NCBI GenBank assembly: GCA_023433775.1 | Contig: JAEYTY010000020.1 | Coordinates: 1 to 39,002 of the forward strand | DNA: 39,002 nucleotides | Origin: Pseudomonadota bacterium | GTDB taxonomy: Bacteria > Pseudomonadota > Alphaproteobacteria > Rhizobiales > Devosiaceae | Direction of reading: 5' to 3' | Shown here: in pieces, positions 23,897 through 32,029 of the stretch | Layout: every line of letters begins with the position of its first letter | How positions within the stretch are numbered: the first letter of the stretch is position 1 | Notes under the pieces: model-generated | Databases searched by the model: none | The model's input: only the letters and a program-made list of their open reading frames with translations | What the model was told of the DNA's origin: nothing | Made by a program: the position numbers and the translations under genes

Positions 23897-25177
23897 ATGC
23901 GCCTGCTCATTGTCGGAACCCTTGAAGGTCAGCTCTCCCTCGCCACCAAAATGGCCATGGATGGCGGCGCCAAGGTCGCCCACGCCCCCAGCACCGATAT
24001 TGCCCTCGCCACCCTGCGTGCCGGGCGCGGCGCCGATCTGCTGCTTGTGGACGTGATGATGGACATTGCTGGCCTCATCGTCGGGCTCGAAGCCGAGCGC
24101 ATTGCCATTCCCGTGGTTGCCTGTGGCGTCGAAACCAATGCCGCTGCCGCCGTCAACGCCATCCGCGCCGGCGCCAAGGAATATATCCCCCTGCCCCCCG
24201 ATGCCGAGCTGATTGCCGCCGTCATCGCCGCCGTCGCCCGTGAAACCTCGGATTTCCTCTATCGCGATCCGGCCATGGAGCGCGTCGTCAAAATGGCCGA
24301 GCAGATCGCCGGCTCCGATGCCTCGATCCTCATCACCGGCGAAAGCGGCACCGGCAAGGAAGTCGTGGCCAAATATGTCCACGCCCGCTCACGGCGCGCC
24401 GCAAAGCCCTTCATTTCCGTCAACTGCGCCGCCATTCCCGAAGCCCTGCTCGAATCCGAACTGTTCGGCCATGAAAAGGGCGCCTTCACCGGCGCCGTCG
24501 CCCGCCGCATCGGCAAGTTCGAGGAAGCCTCAGGCGGCACTCTCCTGCTCGACGAAATTTCAGAAATGGATGTGCGCCTCCAGGCCAAGCTGCTGCGCGC
24601 CATTCAGGAACGCGTCATCGACCGCGTCGGCGGCACCAAGCCGGTTCCGGTTGATATCCGCATCCTCGCGACCTCCAACCGCAATCTCAACGAGGCCGTG
24701 CGCGAAGGCTCCTTCCGCGAAGACCTGCTGTTCCGCCTCAACGTGGTCAATCTCAAGCTCCCCGCCCTGCGCGATCGCCCCGGCGACATCGCTGCGCTTT
24801 CGGAACACTTCGTTGCCAAATATGCCAAGGCCAATGGCCTGCCCCCGCGCCAGCTTTCCGCCGAGGCCCGCGAAGCGCTGATCAAGGCGCCCTGGCCGGG
24901 CAATGTCCGCGAGCTGGAAAACACGCTCCATCGCGCCGTCCTGCTCTCGTCGGGCGATATCATTGGCCCCGAAGCCATTGTCCTGCCAGATGGCATGGGG
25001 CTTTCCGAAGTTGCCATGGCCGCCTCCCCCGCCGCGCAACTGGCCCAGACCGCCGAAGCCATGAACCGCGCCCTCGTCGGCCGAACCGTGGCCGACGTCG
25101 AACGCGATCTGATCCTCGATACGCTCGACCACACCTTCGGCAACCGCAATTATTTATATTATATGGTGTGCATCTAG
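23897..25177 (+). CDS. flbD: Sigma-54-dependent flagellar activator FlbD, truncated before its HTH
   Basis: The reading frame gives 426 residues. Residues 1-115 form an atypical receiver: D52 is present but the acidic pocket and the lysine near position 101 are missing, as in Caulobacter FlbD. The AAA+ domain is intact, with Walker A GESGTGKE (148-155), GAFTGA (195-200, sigma-54 contact) and Walker B LLLDE (216-220). The C-terminal Fis-type helix-turn-helix is broken: after DTLDHTFGNR the frame reads NYLYYMVCI and stops at a TAG (25175-25177). Beyond it the same frame continues with the family-typical TLRNKLNQYSEEGVLI to a TGA at 25262-25264. A full-length product would have 455 residues, the Caulobacter length. 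Either the DNA-binding domain is lost or the patch is a sequence error. Confidence 0.85.
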   Translation: MRLLIVGTLEGQLSLATKMAMDGGAKVAHAPSTDIALATLRAGRGADLLLVDVMMDIAGLIVGLEAERIAIPVVACGVETNAAAAVNAIRAGAKEYIPLPPDAELIAAVIAAVARETSDFLYRDPAMERVVKMAEQIAGSDASILITGESGTGKEVVAKYVHARSRRAAKPFISVNCAAIPEALLESELFGHEKGAFTGAVARRIGKFEEASGGTLLLDEISEMDVRLQAKLLRAIQERVIDRVGGTKPVPVDIRILATSNRNLNEAVREGSFREDLLFRLNVVNLKLPALRDRPGDIAALSEHFVAKYAKANGLPPRQLSAEAREALIKAPWPGNVRELENTLHRAVLLSSGDIIGPEAIVLPDGMGLSEVAMAASPAAQLAQTAEAMNRALVGRTVADVERDLILDTLDHTFGNRNYLYYMVCI

Positions 25178-25183
25178 ATCCTC
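25148..25183 (+). other. A/T-rich 12-codon replacement patch in the flbD HTH
   Basis: Twelve codons between the conserved GNR and TLRNKL segments of FlbD. The first 17 bases (25148-25164) contain no G or C, and the whole 36-base patch has 10 G/C, against roughly 65% around it. Its length is exactly that of the family's missing helix-turn-helix segment, so it is a substitution, not an insertion or deletion. It contains the stop TAG inside TCTAGA. Confidence 0.8.
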
Positions 25184-25264
25184 ACCCTGCGCAACAAGCT
25201 CAATCAGTATTCCGAAGAGGGCGTACTGATCCCCGAGCCGGGCGAAAAGCGCGGCGCGGCCTGA
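25178..25264 (+). pseudogene. flbD: Untranslated C-terminal remnant of flbD
   Basis: Twenty-eight codons plus TGA in the same frame as flbD, encoding ILTLRNKLNQYSEEGVLIPE and a short tail ending KRGAA. The second half of the recognition region (TLRNKL) is intact, which shows that the frame was open until recently or is open in reality. Confidence 0.75.
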
Positions 25265-25316
25265 ACCTTTATCGCAACGCCTTCGCCCCCTGAGGGGAGA
25301 TCGGTGACCTGACCTT

Positions 25317-27440
25317 ATGACCGACATCCCGGCCTCACCCCGCCCCGGCTTCAAGATACCGTCTGTGACCAGCGTGCTCGACATGCTGCGTTCGGGCGAT
25401 ATTGCTCTGGCCAGTGGTGTGATGGGGCTGATCGTCATCCTGATCGTGCCGCTGCCACCGATTTTGGTCGATGCGCTTCTCGCCATCTCGATTGTGTTCT
25501 CGGTCATGATCCTGATGACCGCGCTCTTCATACAGAAGCCGCTGGAATTCTCGTCTTTCCCCACGGTCCTGCTGATCGCCACCATGCTGCGCCTGGGCAT
25601 GAACCTGGCCACGACGCGCCTCATTCTGTCTGAAGGTCACAATGGCACGGCCGCAGCGGGCCATGTCATCGAGGCCTTCGGCAATTTCGTCACCCGTGGC
25701 AATTTCATAATCGGTGTCGTGATTTTCATCATCCTGGTGATCGTCAACTTCATCGTCATCACCAAGGGTTCGGGCCGTATCGCCGAAGTGGCCGCCCGCT
25801 TCAGCCTGGACGCTATGCCCGGCAAGCAGATGGCCATCGACGCCGACCTCTCGGCAGGCCTCATCGATGAAGACACCGCCAAGAAGCGCCGCGCCGAACT
25901 CGAAGGCGAAAGCGCCTTTTTCGGTAACATGGACGGTGCATCCAAATTCGTGCGCGGCGACGCCATTGCCGGCCTCATCATCACCTTCATCAACGTGTCC
26001 GCGGGCATGTTGATCGGTATTCTCCAGGAAGGCCTGTCCTTCCAGGAAGCCGGCAATGTCTATACGCTCCTGACCATTGGCGACGGCCTCGTCTCCCAGA
26101 TCCCGGCGCTCATCGTTTCCACCGCTGCGGGTATTCTCGTCTCCAAGTCCGGCGTTACCGGCGCGGCTGACAAGGCGCTGACCAAGCAGTTCACCGGCTA
26201 TCCCCGCGCTCTGGGCATGTCCTCCGCCGTCATGGCGGCGCTGGCCCTGCTGCCCGGAATGCCGCTCGTGCCGTTCATGGCCCTGGCGGGCGGCATCGGC
26301 TATGTCGCCTGGCGCGCCTCACGCACGAAATCCGAGGAGAAAATCGCCGAGACCGCACGGGAGGTCGCAGCCGCGCCGCCGGCCAATGCACAGCCCGCCG
26401 AAGCACCGATCACCGACAGCCTGCGTATCGACGATCTCAAGCTCGAACTGGGCTATGGCCTTCTGAGCCTCGTCAAGGAAGATGCGAGCGGCTCGGATCG
26501 CCTGACCGAACAGATCAAGGCCCTGCGCCGCCAGCTGGCACTTGAGCTTGGCTTCGTCATGCCACCGGTCCGCATTCTCGACAACATGCAGCTCGACCCC
26601 AATGACTACAAGGTCCGCATCAAGGAAGTCGAAGTCGGCACCGGCCAGATCCACGCCAACCAGCTCATGGTCATGGACCCCTATGGCAATGCCATCGACT
26701 TGCCGGGCACCCACACCACCGAACCCACTTTCGGCCTGCCCGCCAGCTGGATCGAACCGGCCCTGCGCGACGAAGCCGAATTGCGCGGGCTTTCGATCAT
26801 CGATCCATCGACGGTGATCTCCACGCACCTGACCGAAATCCTCAAGGCCAATGTCGCCGACCTCTTGAACTACGCCAATGTGCAGTCGCTCCTCACCGGC
26901 CTGCCCAAGGAACAGCAGAAACTGGTCGAAGAGCTGATCCCGGCCCAGATCACCGTGTCCGGCCTGCAGCGCGTGCTGCAATCCCTGCTCACCGAGCGCA
27001 TTTCCATCCGCGATCTCTCGACCATTCTCGAGGCCGTGGCCGAAATTGCCGGCAATGGCCGCTCCATCCAGGCGATCACCGAGCATGTGCGCGCCCGCCT
27101 CGCCCGCCAGATCTGCGCCGCCAATCTGGGTCCCGATGGCAATCTGCCCCTGCTCACGCTTTCGCCCCAGTGGGAGCGCGACTTTGCCGAAGCCATGGTT
27201 GGCGAAGGCGACAACCGTCACCTCGCCATGGCGCCGAGCCGCCTGCAGGCCTTTATCGGCGCCATCCAGACCGCCTATGAAAAAGCCGCCCAGCAGGGCG
27301 AACTGCCGGTGCTGATCACCTCGCCCTCGATCCGCTCGCAGGTGCGCTCCATCATCGAGCGCTTCCGGCCGCAGACCGTGGTGATGAGCCAGAACGAAGT
27401 GCATCCGCGCATTCGCCTCAAGACGGTGGGCAGCGTCTAA
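25317..27440 (+). CDS. flhA: Flagellar export gate protein FlhA
   Basis: A 707-residue inner-membrane protein of the flagellar type III export gate. The N-terminal half has eight predicted transmembrane helices and the FHIPEP signature region (AARFSLDAMPGKQMAIDADL; FFGNMDGASKFVRGDAIAGL). The C-terminal half (from about 350) is the cytoplasmic ring that docks export substrates and chaperones (for example VRILDNMQLDPNDYKVRIKE and the terminal RFRPQTVVMSQNEVHPRIRL). It follows flbD by about 52 bases, and GAGGGGAGA and GGTGACC lie in the leader. It closes the fliF operon. Confidence 0.97.
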   Translation: MTDIPASPRPGFKIPSVTSVLDMLRSGDIALASGVMGLIVILIVPLPPILVDALLAISIVFSVMILMTALFIQKPLEFSSFPTVLLIATMLRLGMNLATTRLILSEGHNGTAAAGHVIEAFGNFVTRGNFIIGVVIFIILVIVNFIVITKGSGRIAEVAARFSLDAMPGKQMAIDADLSAGLIDEDTAKKRRAELEGESAFFGNMDGASKFVRGDAIAGLIITFINVSAGMLIGILQEGLSFQEAGNVYTLLTIGDGLVSQIPALIVSTAAGILVSKSGVTGAADKALTKQFTGYPRALGMSSAVMAALALLPGMPLVPFMALAGGIGYVAWRASRTKSEEKIAETAREVAAAPPANAQPAEAPITDSLRIDDLKLELGYGLLSLVKEDASGSDRLTEQIKALRRQLALELGFVMPPVRILDNMQLDPNDYKVRIKEVEVGTGQIHANQLMVMDPYGNAIDLPGTHTTEPTFGLPASWIEPALRDEAELRGLSIIDPSTVISTHLTEILKANVADLLNYANVQSLLTGLPKEQQKLVEELIPAQITVSGLQRVLQSLLTERISIRDLSTILEAVAEIAGNGRSIQAITEHVRARLARQICAANLGPDGNLPLLTLSPQWERDFAEAMVGEGDNRHLAMAPSRLQAFIGAIQTAYEKAAQQGELPVLITSPSIRSQVRSIIERFRPQTVVMSQNEVHPRIRLKTVGSV

Positions 27441-27509
27441 AGCCCGCTGCCGTCCCATACGGAACGGCTCTCGCCATGGCGCATTGTTGTTCGCTACCCC
27501 GGGGCACCG

Positions 27510-28604
27510 ATGAAGCTGTTTTCCTGCGATCACTGCGGCAATACCATCTATTTCGAGAACGCGGTGTGCGAGCGGTGCGGGCATAAGCTCGGCTATCTGC
27601 CGGGCCATAATGCACTGGTCTCGCTCGATGAAAATTCGGGCCGCTGGACCAGTCCTGCCCTTCCCGACAAAACCTATGTCTATTGCGCCAACAGCGTGCA
27701 TGGTGCGTGCAACTGGCTGGTGCCTGCCGGTGGCGACACCTTCTGCGCCGCCTGCCGCCACAACGAAACGATACCGCCCATTGGCGATCCAACCATATTG
27801 ATGCAGTGGCAGACTATCGAGCGGTCTAAGAAGCGCCTGTTCTATTCCCTCATCCGCCTCGGCCTGCCCCTTCACACACGCCGCGAAGACCCGGTGCATG
27901 GCCTGGCCTTCCGCTTTCTCGCCGATGATTATACCAGCGCCGAACGGGTCATGACCGGCCACGAGAACGGCATCATCACCATCGCCCTTGCCGAAGCCAA
28001 TGATGCCGAGCGCGAGCAGCGCCGCGCCAGTATGAACGAGCCCTACCGCACACTGCTCGGTCATTTCCGTCACGAAATCGGCCACCATTATTGGGACCTG
28101 CTGGTGGCCGGCCAGCCCAGCTATGCCCGGTTCCGCGAATTGTTCGGCGATGAAACTCTCGATTACAATCAGGCGCTGGCGAACCACTATGCCAATGGCG
28201 CGCCGCTGGGCTGGCAGCAGAACCACATATCGTCCTATGCCACCTCCCATCCCTGGGAGGATTTTGCCGAAACCTTCGCGCACTACCTGCACATCATCGA
28301 CACGCTCGAGATCGCCGCCGCCTTCGGCGTGCGCGGCTCGCCCCGCACCCAGGACCAGAGCCTGGCCATCGCCCGGGTCAATTTCGACCCCTACATGTTC
28401 CCCGAGATGGACACGATCATCGAAAACTGGATTCCGCTGGCCAGCCTGATGAACAATCTCAATCGCGCCGTCGGCCAGGCCGATGCCTATCCCTTCGTAC
28501 TGACCCCGCCGGTGATCGAAAAACTGGGTTTCATCAACAGCCTGATGCATCAGGCCCCGGTGCTGAGCCAGCTTTCCGCGCTGGAGGCCACCGGCGCGAA
28601 TTGA
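27510..28604 (+). CDS. Zinc-binding metallopeptidase family protein (DUF2248-like)
   Basis: A 364-residue protein with two N-terminal zinc-ribbon motifs (C6-x2-C9, C20-x2-C23; then C67 and C79-x2-C82) and a central HExxH motif, HEIGHHYWD at 188-196, with the distal WEDFAETFAHYLHIIDTLE segment carrying further metal ligands. This is the pattern of the putative zinc-binding metallopeptidase family. No signal peptide is present. It starts 69 bases after flhA on the same strand and could be read from the fliF operon, but members are found outside flagellar contexts, so a flagellar role is not implied. Substrate unknown. Confidence 0.85.
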   Translation: MKLFSCDHCGNTIYFENAVCERCGHKLGYLPGHNALVSLDENSGRWTSPALPDKTYVYCANSVHGACNWLVPAGGDTFCAACRHNETIPPIGDPTILMQWQTIERSKKRLFYSLIRLGLPLHTRREDPVHGLAFRFLADDYTSAERVMTGHENGIITIALAEANDAEREQRRASMNEPYRTLLGHFRHEIGHHYWDLLVAGQPSYARFRELFGDETLDYNQALANHYANGAPLGWQQNHISSYATSHPWEDFAETFAHYLHIIDTLEIAAAFGVRGSPRTQDQSLAIARVNFDPYMFPEMDTIIENWIPLASLMNNLNRAVGQADAYPFVLTPPVIEKLGFINSLMHQAPVLSQLSALEATGAN

Positions 28605-28662
28605 GCCTCGGCAATCGCGCCGCCCCTTGTCGGCGCGCCCGAAGCCCCGCTACAAAGCCCTC

Positions 28663-29121
28663 ATGTCCGAGCTCACCATCCTTCAGGTTCCCGTCTTTTC
28701 CACCCTCTGCAATGCCGCCTTCGCGCTGCGCCGCGAAGTGTTCGTGCTCGAGCAGAAAGTCCCGGTCGAGGAGGAAAACGACGCCCTCGACCTCACCGCG
28801 ACCCATTTCGTGGCGATTGCGGAGGGCGAAGTGGCGGGCACACTGCGCCTGCTCGATTATCCCGAGCACACCAAGATTGGCCGGGTTGCGGTACATTCCC
28901 TCTGGCGTGGCAAGGGCGTGGCACGCGCCATGATGGACCAGGCCATGGCCCATGCCCGCGCCAAGGGCAGTCAGCGTTTCTATCTCACGGCCCAGAGCGA
29001 CAAGCTCGGCCTTTATGAAAAGCTGGGTTTCGTGGCCTTTGGCCCGGAATTCTACGATGGCGGAATGCCGCATCGCGCCATGCGCGACTATGACAAGGCT
29101 AGTGCCCGCCTCGACGATTAA
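28663..29121 (+). CDS. GNAT family N-acetyltransferase
   Basis: A 152-residue acetyltransferase with the acetyl-CoA motif A VAVHSLWRGKGVARAMMDQA (R/Q-x-x-G-x-G/A as RGKGVA) and motif B around YLTAQSDKLGLYEKLGFVAF. It is close to the ElaA/YjdJ-like group (ALRREVFVLEQKVPVEEEND). The ATG at 28663 lacks a clear Shine-Dalgarno; an in-frame TTG at 28627 is possible. It follows the metallopeptidase by 58 bases on the same strand. Substrate unknown. Confidence 0.88.
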   Translation: MSELTILQVPVFSTLCNAAFALRREVFVLEQKVPVEEENDALDLTATHFVAIAEGEVAGTLRLLDYPEHTKIGRVAVHSLWRGKGVARAMMDQAMAHARAKGSQRFYLTAQSDKLGLYEKLGFVAFGPEFYDGGMPHRAMRDYDKASARLDD

Positions 29122-29174
29122 GACGGCGTTTACGCATTAACCCCAGCCCCACTGGTGGGCCACACGATCTGCGC

Positions 29175-29180
29175 TAGAAT
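29175..29180 (+). promoter_or_regulatory. Candidate -10 element (TAGAAT) of the leader RNA
   Basis: TAGAAT differs from TATAAT by one base and places the transcription start at about 29187, exactly where the paired stem P1 of the structured RNA begins. The -35 region is not convincing. Confidence 0.4.
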
Positions 29181-29186
29181 GTGCTT

Positions 29187-29284
29187 GCCGGTCCTGCTGC
29201 GCGTCCCATGCCGCGCCGGGCCCCGCTGATAACCGCCAGGGAGGCGGAAAGGACCGGCGCTACGCATGTGGCAGCCGGTCTTTT
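29187..29284 (+). ncRNA. Structured attenuator-like RNA, family not recognised
   Basis: About 98 bases with a switch-like architecture. P1 pairs GCCGGTCC (29187-29194) with GGACCGGC (29251-29258) and encloses two hairpins: P2 GCGCG/CGCGC (29199-29203 with 29212-29216) and P3 CCGCC/GGCGG (29233-29237 with 29243-29247). The 3' strand of P1 can instead pair with GCCGGTC (29274-29280) to form a terminator, extended by CTAC/GTGG around a GCAT loop and followed by TTTT. P1 and the terminator exclude each other. The element could be a riboswitch or attenuator of the PRC-barrel gene, or a free small RNA. I could not match it to a known class from memory. Confidence 0.55.
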
Positions 29285-29318
29285 CAATTGGTTCCAGACA
29301 TATCGGAAAAATTCGTTC

Positions 29319-29344
29319 GGAACGGCTCGCGCAGTCGGGACGTT
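29319..29344 (+). promoter_or_regulatory. EcfG-type general stress promoter
   Basis: GGAAC (29319-29323), a 17-base spacer, and CGTT (29341-29344) match the alphaproteobacterial EcfG/SigT consensus GGAAC-N16/17-CGTT. Transcription would start near 29352 and read the PRC-barrel gene, bypassing the upstream terminator at 29284. Confidence 0.65.
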
Positions 29345-29435
29345 GACTGGTCACAATGGGCCGCACGACGCGCTACCGGCAAGTTTTGCATCGTACGGCC
29401 CTGTTCACTTCAACAATGAACCTACGGAGCTTACA

Positions 29436-30092
29436 ATGATCCGCACTCTCCTGACCACCACCGCAATTGCCGTGCTCATGTCGGCAGGCGCCCATGCTCA
29501 GACCGAGACCCCGGCAGCGCCTGCTGCCCCCGCCGATACCATGGCTCCTGCTGATCCGGCGGCTCCCGCCGCTCCTGCTGATGCAATGGCACCCGCTGCT
29601 CCGGCTGATGCTATGACACCGGCTCCCGCCGATATCATGACAACCGCCCCGGCTGACGGCATGTCCGTGACCGCTGACCGTACGCCTTGGGAATTCTCCG
29701 CAGGCTACACGATTGGCGCTGACGACTTCATCGTCAACGACCTGCTCGGCGCCCCTGTCTATTCGAGCTCTGGTGACGACGCCGAGGAAATCGGTACCGT
29801 CAATGACCTCGTGATCACCGCCGATGGCGACATCAATGCCGTTGTGATCGGTGTGGGTGGCTTCCTCGGCATCGGCGAAAAGAACGTCGCCGTTGACTAT
29901 CTGTCGCTGGAACACGTCATGGCCGCTGACAACACCTGGCGCTGGGTCCTGCCCACGACCGCCGAAGCCCTTGAGTCCGCTCCGGACTTCGTGTGGGAAG
30001 ATCCCCGCGCTCCGGCTGACAACATGATGGCTCCTGCCGATGGCATGGCCCCGGCTGATCCGGCCATGGCCCCGGCCGCTCCGGCTCAGTAA
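29436..30092 (+). CDS. Secreted PRC-barrel domain protein with Ala/Pro-rich arms
   Basis: A 218-residue protein with a signal peptide (MIRTLLTTTAIAVLMSAGAHAQ, cleavage after AHA), an N-terminal low-complexity region with repeated APAD/MAPA units (about 23-75), a PRC-barrel domain (about 80-165: GADDFIVNDLLGAPVYSSSG; DDAEEIGTVNDLVITADGDI; VIGVGGFLGIGEKNVAVDY) and a second Ala/Pro/Met repeat tail. It would be periplasmic or envelope-associated. GGAG lies 6 bases before the ATG. The EcfG-type promoter upstream suggests membership in the general stress response, which is common for this family in the class. A strong terminator follows. Confidence 0.85.
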   Translation: MIRTLLTTTAIAVLMSAGAHAQTETPAAPAAPADTMAPADPAAPAAPADAMAPAAPADAMTPAPADIMTTAPADGMSVTADRTPWEFSAGYTIGADDFIVNDLLGAPVYSSSGDDAEEIGTVNDLVITADGDINAVVIGVGGFLGIGEKNVAVDYLSLEHVMAADNTWRWVLPTTAEALESAPDFVWEDPRAPADNMMAPADGMAPADPAMAPAAPAQ

Positions 30093-30111
30093 TACCCCTA
30101 GGGGTAAACGG

Positions 30112-30138
30112 AAAAGGCCCGCTTCGGCGGGCCTTTTT
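30112..30138. terminator. Bidirectional terminator with TTCG loop
   Basis: AAAAGGCCCGC-TTCG-GCGGGCCTTTTT. It lies between the convergent PRC-barrel and fliJ genes and has A- and T-runs on both sides. Confidence 0.92.
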
Positions 30139-30158
30139 CTTGCGTCATAAACGCTTGT

Positions 30159-30572
30159 TTACTGACCGCGATAGCGCAACCGCGCCACTTCGTCATAGTC
30201 CTGCTGCTCGAGCTTGTTCTGCTCGGTGCGTTCGCGCTGATGCTCGCGCTGGTCCAGCAGCTCGACCTTTTTGAGGTCTTCCAGCGCCTCGGCCAGCGCG
30301 TCCTGCGCCGCTTCCAGCTTGGTTCGCATATCAGCCGCCGATGCCAGCAGATTGTCGCGTCGCGTCAGCGCCGCCTTGGCAAAGGTGGAATAGGCAAAGT
30401 GCGCCACATCGGAAATGCCGGTCTTGGTATGTTCGATGTCGATCTGCTGGTCGAGTTCGGCGGCCATGCGCTCGAAATCGGCGACCATCATGTCGATCTG
30501 CGCGACCTGACGACGTTTTTCGTCCACCTGAAATTTCTTGAGCCGGATGAGGCTCTCGCTGCGCGATTTCAA
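30159..30572 (-). CDS. fliJ: Flagellar export chaperone FliJ
   Basis: A 137-residue, almost entirely helical coiled-coil protein (MKSRSESLIRLKKFQVDEKR; TRRDNLLASAADMRTKLEAA), the FliJ pattern. FliJ couples the FliI ATPase to the FlhA gate. The start is TTG at 30572, supported by AAGGAG eight bases upstream. It lies 64 bases downstream of fliI on the same strand and forms a two-gene operon with it. Confidence 0.9.
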   Translation of the reverse strand: MKSRSESLIRLKKFQVDEKRRQVAQIDMMVADFERMAAELDQQIDIEHTKTGISDVAHFAYSTFAKAALTRRDNLLASAADMRTKLEAAQDALAEALEDLKKVELLDQREHQRERTEQNKLEQQDYDEVARLRYRGQ

Positions 30573-30636
30573 GACCTGTACTCCTTACACATCAAGTCAC
30601 TTCCGGAATGAGGCCACATACGCTGGCACCACCCCA

Positions 30637-31977
30637 TCAGTCCGTCGCGTCCGCTTCGGCCACGATTTTCGCCAGCTGGCCATAGCCATCGGCAATCGAG
30701 GTCACCTCTTCCCGCTGCTGGCCCAGAAAGGCCTCCAGCCGCGGGTTGATCGCGATCGCGCGGTCCACAGTCGGATCTGACCCTTTCCGGTAAGCCCCCA
30801 GCCGGATCAGTTCCTCCATGTCGGCAAAGACCGACATGAGTTCCCGCGCCCGCGCCAGAACAGGCCGGACTTCATCCGGCACGCATCCAGGCATGGTCCG
30901 CGAAATGGACCGGAGCACATTGACTGCGGGGTAACGCCCCCGCTCGGCAATGCCGCGCTCCATCACAATGTGCCCGTCCAGAATACCGCGCACGGCGTCT
31001 GCAATGGGCTCATTGTGGTCATCACCTTCTACCAAAACGGTAAATAGACCGGTAACGGAGCCCGTCTCCGGCGTTCCCGGGCCCGCCCGCTCCAATAATC
31101 GTGGCAATTCTGTGAAAACCGTGGGCGGATAGCCCTTGGCCGTGGGCGGCTCGCCTATGGCAAGGCCGATTTCGCGCTGCGCCATGGCAAAGCGCGTGAG
31201 GCTATCCATCATGCACAGCACGCGCTGACCATTGTCGCGGAAATACTCGCTCAGCGCCATCGAGAGATAGGCCGCCTGCCGCCGCATCAGCGCCGCCTCG
31301 TCCGAGGTCGCCACAACCACCACGGCGCGCTTGAGGCCCTCCTCACCCAGATATTCCTGGATGAACTCATGCACCTCGCGCCCGCGTTCGCCGATCAGCC
31401 CGATCACCGCCACATCGACATCGGTATTGCGCGCCAGCATCGACATCAGCACCGACTTGCCGACGCCCGAGCCGGCAAAGATCCCCATGCGCTGCCCCTC
31501 GCACATGGTGGTGAAAGTGTTGAGGCACCGCACGCCCAGATCAATCGGATCGCCCACCCGCACCCGATCATGCGCCAGCAGCGGGTTTTGCCGCAGAGGA
31601 AAGGCCGTCCCCCCGCGCGCCAGCGGCCCCTTGCCGTCAATCGGCTCGCCATTGGCATTGACCACCCGGCCCAACCAGGCCTGTGAAGGGTAAACCGCCC
31701 CATCATGCCGGCGGAACACCGCCTTGCAGCCCAGCCGCACGCCGCTCAATTCGCCAAAGGGCAGGCAGAGCGCATGTCCATCGCGAAAACCGATGATTTC
31801 AGCATTGAGATGGGCGCCGTCGCTGGCCTCGATCTCGACCCGCCCACCCACGCGCAGCTCGCGCACCGGCCCGACAATCTCGATCAGCAGCCCGCGCACG
31901 GATTTCACCCGCCCGTAGACCTCGATATCGTCAATGCCGTCGATGGCCGAAATCAGTGCCTTCATGTCAGGCGGCAT
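30637..31977 (-). CDS. fliI: Flagellum-specific ATPase FliI
   Basis: A 446-residue F1-ATPase-like protein that energises flagellar export. Walker A is AGSGVGKS (168-175), Walker B is VLCMMDSLTRFAMA, and ERGREVHEF and the GSVTGLFTVLVEGDDHNEPI region are typical of FliI rather than F1 beta. The N-terminal beta-barrel and the C-terminal helical domain are complete. Starts at 31977 and 31965 are both possible, neither with a clear Shine-Dalgarno. The gene is divergent from ctrA across 430 bases; a CtrA-like box lies 80-95 bases upstream. Confidence 0.95.
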   Translation of the reverse strand: MPPDMKALISAIDGIDDIEVYGRVKSVRGLLIEIVGPVRELRVGGRVEIEASDGAHLNAEIIGFRDGHALCLPFGELSGVRLGCKAVFRRHDGAVYPSQAWLGRVVNANGEPIDGKGPLARGGTAFPLRQNPLLAHDRVRVGDPIDLGVRCLNTFTTMCEGQRMGIFAGSGVGKSVLMSMLARNTDVDVAVIGLIGERGREVHEFIQEYLGEEGLKRAVVVVATSDEAALMRRQAAYLSMALSEYFRDNGQRVLCMMDSLTRFAMAQREIGLAIGEPPTAKGYPPTVFTELPRLLERAGPGTPETGSVTGLFTVLVEGDDHNEPIADAVRGILDGHIVMERGIAERGRYPAVNVLRSISRTMPGCVPDEVRPVLARARELMSVFADMEELIRLGAYRKGSDPTVDRAIAINPRLEAFLGQQREEVTSIADGYGQLAKIVAEADATD

Positions 31978-32029
31978 CCGTGTCGTTTTGGCTCCGCCGC
32001 AGCGGCATTATGGTTTCCGGGACGCACTC

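Noticed and set aside
25175..25177. Programmed readthrough or selenocysteine/pyrrolysine-type recoding at the flbD TAG
   Set aside because: The codons before the stop also lost the HTH sequence, so readthrough would not restore a functional domain; no recoding signal is visible.
25288..25301. CCCCTGAGGGGAG in the flhA leader as a fifth copy of the palindromic repeat
   Set aside because: It lacks one base in the centre and the outer arms; more likely the flhA ribosome binding region or chance.
26319..28550. A 743-codon open frame on the minus strand
   Set aside because: Antisense to flhA and the metallopeptidase gene, without family features; shadow of GC-rich coding sequence.
29187..29284. 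Fluoride, TPP, cobalamin, SAM-II or SRP RNA identity for the structured leader
   Set aside because: The conserved core sequences of those classes, as far as I recall them, are not present.
29374..29391. CCGGCAAGTTTTGCATCG as a third FlbD-like dyad
   Set aside because: Only one arm matches; the other is TGCAT, and the next gene is not flagellar.
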